A program made the translations under genes and the position numbers. Shown piece after piece: positions 58,470 to 64,000 of a DNA stretch of 64,000 bases. Under the pieces are notes generated by a model. The model ran no database searches and was not told the DNA's origin. It saw only the letters and a program-made list of their open reading frames with translations. Numbering within the stretch: position 1 is the first letter of the stretch; the number at the start of each line of letters is the position of its first letter. Origin of the DNA: Marinobacter salarius. Its GTDB lineage: Bacteria; Pseudomonadota; Gammaproteobacteria; Pseudomonadales; Oleiphilaceae. The DNA lies in NCBI RefSeq assembly GCF_032922745.1, contig NZ_CP136693.1, positions 3,038,001 to 3,102,000 on the forward strand, in the 5' to 3' direction.

Positions 58470-59624
58470 TCAAGCCACCTGCTGTGACGCCTGCCGGGGT
58501 ATCTCCAGCAGGGCCGAATACTGTCCGAGGTGGAAGTCGTCATCCCCGAACTGATGAGTCAGCATCACCATGCGCTTGGCGTGGTGGGCCAATGAATATT
58601 CCCAGGTCATACCAATACCGCCGTGCAACTGGACAGACTGCTCGGCAATCAGCTGTGACGCCCGGGCCACGGTGAACTTGGCGGCCGCAAGCCGTCGGCT
58701 GCGACTTTCCGAATCCGGGTCGTCTGCCACACAGGCCGCAAGAATGGTCATGGAGCGCGCCAGCTCGAGCTCGCCACGCATTTCAGCCATCCGGTGCTGG
58801 AGCGCCTGGAACCGGCCGATTGCGGCACCGAACTGCTGGCGCGTTTTCAGATAGTCCAGAGTCAGCCGGAAGGCCTCCTCCATACTGCCCACCGCCTCGG
58901 CGCACTGCGCGGCAACCGCACGGCCACGCTGATAGGCCAGCGCAGGCGCGGCCTTACCCGCCGGCCCGAGCAGGCTGTCCGCCTCAACATAGACATCAGC
59001 CAATGCAAGATCACAGGCCCTTGGGCCGTCTATGCAGGGGTAGCCGGTGCGCGAAACACCCTCAGCCGCCGGGTCCAGCAGAAACAGGCTTACGCCTTCA
59101 CCATCACTCATCCGGGCAGTGACCAGGATGGTGTGGGCAAGCTCGCCGCCGATCACTACCCGCTTGCGGCCGCTCAGACGCCAGCCCCGTTCACAGGGCA
59201 CCGCCTGGCATTCAATCGCCTCCGGATGGTAGTGGCTACCTGCTTCCTCGTCGGCCACCGTCAACAGACGCTCGCCTGCCGCCACCGCTGGCAGAATCGA
59301 CTGCCGCTGTTCGGCGGAACCCAGTTGCTCAACCAGGCCGGCAGCATAAATCTGGGAATGCAGGTACGGCTCAAGACACAATCCCCGGCCGAGCTCCTTC
59401 ATCACCAGCATGGTTTCCACGCCTGTGCCGCCAAAGCCTTCGTACTCGGCAGCAATGGGCACCGAGGTAATGCCCAGTTCCGACAACTGGCGCCAGAACT
59501 CCGGACTGTAACCGCGGGGGCTCTGATAAAAAACCTCCCGCTGCTCAAAACTGTAGGTGTTGCGGACCAGACGCTCGACCGTATCCGCCAGTATCTGTTG
59601 CTCTTCGTTCAGTTCAAAATTCAT
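58470..59624 (-). CDS. pimD: Pimeloyl-CoA dehydrogenase small subunit
   Basis: 384 aa. FELNEEQQILADTVERLVRN, IAAEYEGFGGTGVETMLVMK, a degenerate middle domain (VADEEAGSHYHPEAIECQAV), LKTRQQFGAAIGRFQALQHR and LHGGIGMTWEYSLAHHAKRM. The missing T-E-P-x-x-G-S block and pairing with the next gene are features of PimD. It partners PimC in dehydrogenating pimeloyl-CoA, the ring-opening product of the cyclohexanecarboxylate route. RBS GGAGGGGATC; nine bases after the pimC stop. Confidence 0.85.
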   Translation of the reverse strand: MNFELNEEQQILADTVERLVRNTYSFEQREVFYQSPRGYSPEFWRQLSELGITSVPIAAEYEGFGGTGVETMLVMKELGRGLCLEPYLHSQIYAAGLVEQLGSAEQRQSILPAVAAGERLLTVADEEAGSHYHPEAIECQAVPCERGWRLSGRKRVVIGGELAHTILVTARMSDGEGVSLFLLDPAAEGVSRTGYPCIDGPRACDLALADVYVEADSLLGPAGKAAPALAYQRGRAVAAQCAEAVGSMEEAFRLTLDYLKTRQQFGAAIGRFQALQHRMAEMRGELELARSMTILAACVADDPDSESRSRRLAAAKFTVARASQLIAEQSVQLHGGIGMTWEYSLAHHAKRMVMLTHQFGDDDFHLGQYSALLEIPRQASQQVA

Positions 59625-59633
59625 GATCCCCTC

Positions 59634-60830
59634 CTACAGTTCCAGAACCAGCTTGGCGATGATGTTCTTCTGAATTTCGTTGGACCCGCCGTAGATAGAC
59701 AGCTTGCGCAGATTAAAGTACTGGCTGGCCGGCGACGCGCTGTAATCCTGATACAACGGCTCGCCATGGAAGTCCGGTTCCAGCTCCGGTTCCAGGAACG
59801 GCAGCGCGTTCGGCCCGAGTGCCTTGCGCATCAGGTCTGTAATCGCCTGACGGATCTCCGAACCCTGGATCTTCAGCAACGAGCTCTCCGCCTCCGGCAC
59901 CCCACCATCGCGGGTGGCGGCCAGAATGCGAAGGGTGCTCATCTCCACCGCCATCAGGCGCATTTCCAACTCGGCGATCCGGGCGCGAAAAAGGGGATCG
60001 TCAATCCGTGGTTGGCCGGCCACCGTCTCGGCACTGGCAATCTGCTTGAGGTGTGCCAGCGCCGCTTTTGACTGGCCAATACCGGCCTGGCCAGTGCGCT
60101 CGTGAGTGAGCAGATACTTGGCACAAGTCCAGCCCTTGTTCTCCTCGCCCACCAGGTTGTCCACCGGCACCCGAACGTTGTCGAAGAACACCTCATTGAC
60201 CTCATGTTCACCATCGAGGGTGATGATCGGGCGCACGGTAATGCCTGGCGTATCCATGTCGATCAGCAGGAAGGAGATGCCCTCCTGCTTCTTGGCGGAA
60301 GGATCGGTGCGAACCAGGCAGAAAATTCGGTTGGCATGTTGGCCCAAGGTGGTCCAGGTCTTTTGACCGTTGACTAGGTAATGATCGCCATCCCTCTCGG
60401 CCCGGGCTTTCAGGCTGGCCAGGTCGGAGCCGGCGCCGGGCTCGGAATAGCCCTGGCACCACCAGTCCTCGCTGCGCAGAATCCGCGGCAGGTAAAAATC
60501 CTTCTGGGCCTGGGTGCCGAACTTGATGATTACCGGCGCCACCATGTTGACGCCGAACGCCACCAATCTGGGCGCTCCAGCGGCGGCGCACTCCTCGTCA
60601 AAAATGTGCTTCTGCACCACAGACCAGCCGGTACCGCCATACTCTTCCGGCCAGTTCACCGCATACCAACCCTTCTGGTTGAGAATCCTCTGCCAGCGCT
60701 GATGATCCTCTTTGGCAAGCCGACGGCCCAAACGGACCTTCTCTGCAATGTCGGTCGGAAGGTTCTGTTCCAGAAACGCCCGCACCTCACTGCGGAAAGC
60801 CAGCTCTTGGGGGGTGAAATGAATATCCAT
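59634..60830 (-). CDS. pimC: Pimeloyl-CoA dehydrogenase large subunit
   Basis: 398 aa. MDIHFTPQELAFRSEVRAFL start, VNWPEEYGGTGWSVVQKHIF, CQGYSEPGAGSDLASLKARA, VNGQKTWTTLGQHANRIFCL, ITLDGEHEVNEVFFDNVRVP, LRKLSIYGGSNEIQKNIIAK. The pattern and neighbours (pimD, gcdH, hydratase, divergent aliA) match PimC. RBS AGGAGCGACT precedes the chosen ATG; a longer frame reaching into the hydratase gene is rejected. Second gene of the four-gene minus-strand operon. Confidence 0.87.
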   Translation of the reverse strand: MDIHFTPQELAFRSEVRAFLEQNLPTDIAEKVRLGRRLAKEDHQRWQRILNQKGWYAVNWPEEYGGTGWSVVQKHIFDEECAAAGAPRLVAFGVNMVAPVIIKFGTQAQKDFYLPRILRSEDWWCQGYSEPGAGSDLASLKARAERDGDHYLVNGQKTWTTLGQHANRIFCLVRTDPSAKKQEGISFLLIDMDTPGITVRPIITLDGEHEVNEVFFDNVRVPVDNLVGEENKGWTCAKYLLTHERTGQAGIGQSKAALAHLKQIASAETVAGQPRIDDPLFRARIAELEMRLMAVEMSTLRILAATRDGGVPEAESSLLKIQGSEIRQAITDLMRKALGPNALPFLEPELEPDFHGEPLYQDYSASPASQYFNLRKLSIYGGSNEIQKNIIAKLVLEL

Positions 60831-60853
60831 AGTCGCTCCTGAGCTTTTAAAGG

Positions 60854-61630
60854 TTACCGGTGCTTCCACTGGGGCTGACGTTTCTCGAGAAAAGCAGTCA
60901 TACCCTCGTTGCGATCCTCGCTGGAAAAACTGGACCACAGCAGCCGGCGTTCGTATTCAACGCCCGCTCTCAAAGGGGGCTCGAACGCCTGGTTCACAAC
61001 ATCCTTGTTGATCATGGTGGCCATCTGAGAGTAACCGGCGATTTCCGCTGCCACCGCGAGGGCTGTTTCTATCAATTCCCCGGCTGGCACGCCCCGGCTG
61101 ACCAGGCCGCTGCGTTCAGCTTCCTGCGCATCCATCATCCGACCGGTTAGGCACAGGTCCATGGTCTTGGCCTTGCCAATGGCCCTGGCCAGGCGCTGGG
61201 TTCCTCCAGCTCCGGGCAGGGTGCCAATCTTCACTTCCGGCTGGCCGAAACGGGCGTTATCGGCGGCTATCAAGAGGTCACACATCATCGCCAGTTCACA
61301 GCCACCGCCGAGTGCCAGCCCCGCCACCGCGGCAATCACCGGCTTTCGGCATCGGGTCACGGTTTCCCAATTGGCGGAGATGAAGCGCTCACGGTAGGCC
61401 CGGGAAAAGTCCAGGGCATCGACTTCCGCAATATCCGCGCCGGCGGCAAAGGCCTTCTCGTTGCCGGTAATGACAATGGCGCGGATGGCCTCATCCGCCT
61501 CCAGGACTTCCAGAGCAGAGGTCAGCTCGTTCATCAGCGCGTTGTTCAACGCGTTGTAGACCTTTGGTCGGTTGAGTCTGACCAGGGCCACAGCCTCGTG
61601 CTTTTCAAGCAATATGTTGCTGTACTCCAT
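60854..61630 (-). CDS. Enoyl-CoA hydratase
   Basis: 258 aa crotonase with both catalytic glutamates: LALGGGCELAMMCDLLIAAD and FGQPEVKIGTLPGAGGTQRL. NEKAFAAGADIAEVDALDF is the CoA-binding loop. A standard short-chain hydratase, able to serve pimeloyl-CoA beta-oxidation and to hydrate crotonyl-CoA after GcdH. First gene of the operon, divergent from aliA. RBS GTGGAGATGGTT before the chosen ATG; seven upstream codons are possible. Confidence 0.9.
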   Translation of the reverse strand: MEYSNILLEKHEAVALVRLNRPKVYNALNNALMNELTSALEVLEADEAIRAIVITGNEKAFAAGADIAEVDALDFSRAYRERFISANWETVTRCRKPVIAAVAGLALGGGCELAMMCDLLIAADNARFGQPEVKIGTLPGAGGTQRLARAIGKAKTMDLCLTGRMMDAQEAERSGLVSRGVPAGELIETALAVAAEIAGYSQMATMINKDVVNQAFEPPLRAGVEYERRLLWSSFSSEDRNEGMTAFLEKRQPQWKHR

Positions 61631-61738
61631 AACCATCTCCACTAACAGCATTTTTCTTATTACTTCCTAATGAAAGCTATGGAAGCTTATTTTTCCGATT
61701 TCTAGAGGCTACACCCGAATATTTTTTAAGGCAACATG

Positions 61739-61768
61739 TTGACATATTATTTTGAGAAGGCGTATGTT
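61739..61768 (+). promoter_or_regulatory. Probable sigma70 promoter of aliA
   Basis: TTGACA, 18-base spacer, TATGTT, about 75 bases before the aliA start. A 10-base palindrome CAACATGTTG overlaps the -35 and could be an operator. The minus-strand operon must start in the same 213-base gap. Confidence 0.45.
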
Positions 61769-61843
61769 GTAACTGACAAGGCAACGACCTGCTTATGCGG
61801 GCTACCCCCAACAAAAACAAACCGGACACAACAGGTGAATCAG

Positions 61844-63508
61844 ATGGATACAGGCATCACTCTCAATCCGGAACGCCGTACCGCCATGCTGGAAAGCGGC
61901 GCCTGGAACGACAAACTCATTACCGACTACCTGGATCAGGCAGTCGCCAGCACCCCGGACCGGGAAGCCATCGTCGGCTACCAGGTCACCAGCGACACCC
62001 GCACCGCCCTCACTTATCGGGAACTCAATGACAAAGTCACCCGCATGGCAGCGGGCCTGGTGGCCCTGGGCATCGGGAAAGGTGAGGTGGTGGCCTGCCA
62101 GCTACCGAACTGGTGGCAGACCACCGCCCTGCATCTGGCCTGCGTCCGAGTCGGTGCCATTCTCAACCCGCTGATGCCCATCTTCCGGGCGCGAGAACTG
62201 CGCTTCATGCTCAAGCATGGCGAGACCAAACTGCTGGTAATTCCAAAGGTCTTTCGTGGCTTTGATTACGAGGCCATGATTGACGGCATTCGCGGGGAGC
62301 TGCCGGATCTCGAAACCCTGCTGGTCATCGGCGGAGAGGGCGAGCGCAGCTTTGAACAACGTTTGCTGGAGACGCCATGGGAGGAACAATTCGATACCAA
62401 AGCCCTGTTTGCCGAATACCAACCCACCGCCGATGACCCCACCCAACTCCTTTACACTTCTGGCACCACTGGCGAGCCCAAGGGGGTGATGCACACCTCC
62501 AATACACTGTTATCCAACGTACGACCCTATTCTGATCGGCTGCATCTGACTTCCGATGACAAGGTTCTGATGGCCTCTCCGGTCGCGCACCAGACCGGCT
62601 TCATGTACGGCATCATGATGCCGGTTTACCTGGGGACCACCGCTATCCTTCAGGACATCTGGGACGCCGAGTACGTCTGCAAGGTGATTGCCGCCGAGAA
62701 ACCGGCCTTCACCATGGCCGCCACGCCGTTCCTGGCAGATCTGGTGAAAACCGCACCCAAGCACGAGGGCGAACTGGACTCTCTGAGGATCTTCGTCTCC
62801 GCCGGCGCGCCGATCCCCAGTGCCGTGGTTGAACAAGCTGGCAAGGTGCTGAAGGCAAAGATTGTCTCAGCCTGGGGCATGACCGAAAACGGCGCAGTCA
62901 CCACGACCTGTCCGGAAGATCCCCCTGAGCGAGCCAGCCAATCCGACGGTAAGCCCCTACCCTACACGGAAGTAAAAGTAACCGACTTTCAGGACAACGA
63001 ACTGCCGACCGGAGAAGAAGGTAATCTGCTCTTTCGAGGCTGCAGCCTGTTTGTCGGCTATCTCAAGCGACCGGAACTCTATGGCGTGGACGATGAGGGC
63101 TGGTTCAGCACCGGCGACCTCGCACGCATCGACAAGGACGGCTACATCCGCATCACCGGTCGCACCAAGGACGTGGTGATTCGCGGTGGCGAGAACATCC
63201 CAGTAGTGGAAGTGGAGAACCTGCTCTACAAGTACCCGGGCATTGCTGATGCGGCACTGGTGGGTTGTCCGGACGAACGCCTGGGCGAGCGTCTGTGTGC
63301 CTACGTCACCCTCGACGGGAACGCCACCGATCTGACCCTGGACCAGGTCAAGGCCTATCTGACCGAGCAGCAACTGTCCAAAAACTACCTGCCTGAATAC
63401 CTGGAAGTGATCGAGGCCATGCCTCGCACCGCATCCGGCAAGATCCAGAAATTCAAACTGCGCGAGCAGGCCAGAGATGTTCGCCTGGAGCCGGCCAAGC
63501 GCGGTTAA
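61844..63508 (+). CDS. aliA: Cyclohexanecarboxylate-CoA ligase
   Basis: 554 aa AMP-forming ligase. TLNPERRTAMLESGAWNDKL is the N-terminus expected for AliA-type enzymes; ATP loop LLYTSGTTGEPKGVMHTSNT, SAWGMTENGAVTTTCPEDPP, GWFSTGDLARIDKDGYIRIT, and the catalytic lysine in PRTASGKIQKFKLRE. It activates cyclohexanecarboxylate to its CoA thioester, the entry step for BadH and the PimCD route beside it. The start is the ATG behind AGGTGAATC; the upstream in-frame extension covers the promoter. A 2-ring or cyclohexenyl acid is an alternative. Confidence 0.82.
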   Translation: MDTGITLNPERRTAMLESGAWNDKLITDYLDQAVASTPDREAIVGYQVTSDTRTALTYRELNDKVTRMAAGLVALGIGKGEVVACQLPNWWQTTALHLACVRVGAILNPLMPIFRARELRFMLKHGETKLLVIPKVFRGFDYEAMIDGIRGELPDLETLLVIGGEGERSFEQRLLETPWEEQFDTKALFAEYQPTADDPTQLLYTSGTTGEPKGVMHTSNTLLSNVRPYSDRLHLTSDDKVLMASPVAHQTGFMYGIMMPVYLGTTAILQDIWDAEYVCKVIAAEKPAFTMAATPFLADLVKTAPKHEGELDSLRIFVSAGAPIPSAVVEQAGKVLKAKIVSAWGMTENGAVTTTCPEDPPERASQSDGKPLPYTEVKVTDFQDNELPTGEEGNLLFRGCSLFVGYLKRPELYGVDDEGWFSTGDLARIDKDGYIRITGRTKDVVIRGGENIPVVEVENLLYKYPGIADAALVGCPDERLGERLCAYVTLDGNATDLTLDQVKAYLTEQQLSKNYLPEYLEVIEAMPRTASGKIQKFKLREQARDVRLEPAKRG

Positions 63509-63543
63509 TCCCATTGATCTAACAGCTACAGGAGCAAGTCATC

Positions 63544-64000
63544 ATGAGAGGCCTTAACGGAAAAACAGTCATCGTGACCGGCGGCGGGGGCGGCATTGGC
63601 CGCGCCGTGTGTCAGCGCTTTGCTGAAGAAGGCAGCCTGGTGGCCGTATTGGACCGTGATGAAAGCGCAGCTCAGGTCACGGCAAGCCTGATTACCGAAG
63701 CCGGGGGCAAGGCCCGCGCCTACGCCGCCGACATCACCGACTACTCAGCGATTACTGACACCGTGGCGACCATCGAGAGCGATCTGGGCGTGCCCACGGT
63801 GCTGGTAAACAATGCCGGTTTCGACCGCTTCATGCCGTTCCTGAAAACCGAGCCCAAACTCTGGGACCAGCTGATCGCAGTGAACCTCACCGGCGCTCTC
63901 AACATGCACCACGTTGTGTTGCCCAAAATGATTGCCGCCGGTGGCGGCAAGGTCATCAACATTGCCTCCGACGCGGCACGGGTCGGCTCCTCCGGCGAGT
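63544..64000 (+). CDS. badH: 2-hydroxycyclohexanecarboxyl-CoA dehydrogenase-like SDR, cut by window edge
   Basis: 152 codons visible. MRGLNGKTVIVTGGGGGIGR (NAD site), VLVNNAGFDRFMPFL, LNMHHVVLPKMI, INIASDAARVGSSGE. Continues past the window. Very similar in layout to the gene at 12,296 but of gammaproteobacterial character, so the two are separate orthologues. RBS CAGGAGCAAG, 35 bases after aliA, same transcription unit. Next genes outside the window should be aliB and badI if the usual order holds. Confidence 0.8.
   Translation, partial: MRGLNGKTVIVTGGGGGIGRAVCQRFAEEGSLVAVLDRDESAAQVTASLITEAGGKARAYAADITDYSAITDTVATIESDLGVPTVLVNNAGFDRFMPFLKTEPKLWDQLIAVNLTGALNMHHVVLPKMIAAGGGKVINIASDAARVGSSGE

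Noticed and set aside
1..64000. CRISPR arrays, rRNA or tRNA genes, plasmid origin
   Set aside because: No spaced short repeats, no rRNA segments, no tRNA-like cloverleaf and no replication-initiator gene were seen.

Overview
The window is almost entirely CoA-linked catabolism (acyl-CoA dehydrogenases, hydratases, ligases, CoA-transferases, biotin carboxylases, thioesterases) and it is a mosaic. Positions 1 to about 34,050 look alphaproteobacterial (very GC-rich, Rhodobacterales-like proteins, TetR control). Positions 34,165 to 64,000 look like a marine gammaproteobacterium of the Marinobacter type (lower GC, LysR control, different gene families). Because the gammaproteobacterial half holds long intact operons while the other half is littered with deletions, duplications and insertion-sequence remnants, I infer a gammaproteobacterial host that captured an alphaproteobacterial island. 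This is inference from gene content only.

Alphaproteobacterial part. A minus-strand, liu/atu-like cluster (CoA-transferase, acyl-CoA dehydrogenase, biotin carboxylase, hydratase, carboxyltransferase, TetR) fills 1-7.6 kb. At 7.9-16.5 kb follow a wrecked acyl-CoA dehydrogenase, an SDR, a wrecked enoyl-CoA hydratase, thioesterases, a protein made of two complete TetR regulators fused head to tail, a BadH-like SDR, an acyl-CoA synthetase and an NmrA-like protein. A large NADH:flavin oxidoreductase diverges from an AliB-like acyl-CoA dehydrogenase at 18.7 kb. A 2.1 kb block (AliB-like gene plus hydratase) is present twice, at 18.7 and 24.8 kb, around about 4 kb of foreign debris; only the second copy still leads its operon (dehydrogenase, PaaK-like ligase, carboxyltransferase, biotin carboxylase, HMG-CoA-lyase-like). 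Six copies of one palindrome, CTAAC-N4-GTTAG or close variants, lie in front of these units and tie them into a TetR regulon.

Gammaproteobacterial part. 34.2-39.3 kb is an itaconate-degradation-like operon (CitE-type lyase, CoA-transferase, acyl-CoA dehydrogenase, MaoC-type hydratase) with a divergent LysR gene. 40.5-52.5 kb is a ten-gene minus-strand beta-oxidation operon of unknown substrate, with a divergent LysR gene and a MITE-like element between them. 54-57.2 kb is a graveyard (group II intron, four transposase families, a broken UPF0126 gene) around an intact HIT gene. 57.2-64 kb is a recognisable cyclohexanecarboxylate/pimelate cluster: aliA and badH diverging from enoyl-CoA hydratase, pimC, pimD and gcdH.

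Taken together the window suggests degradation of alicyclic (naphthenic-type) and branched acids. Both halves carry a BadH homologue of different ancestry. The combination in the alphaproteobacterial half of alicyclic enzymes with two acyl-CoA carboxylases and an HMG-CoA-lyase-like enzyme is not a pathway I recognise and is the best candidate for something new.
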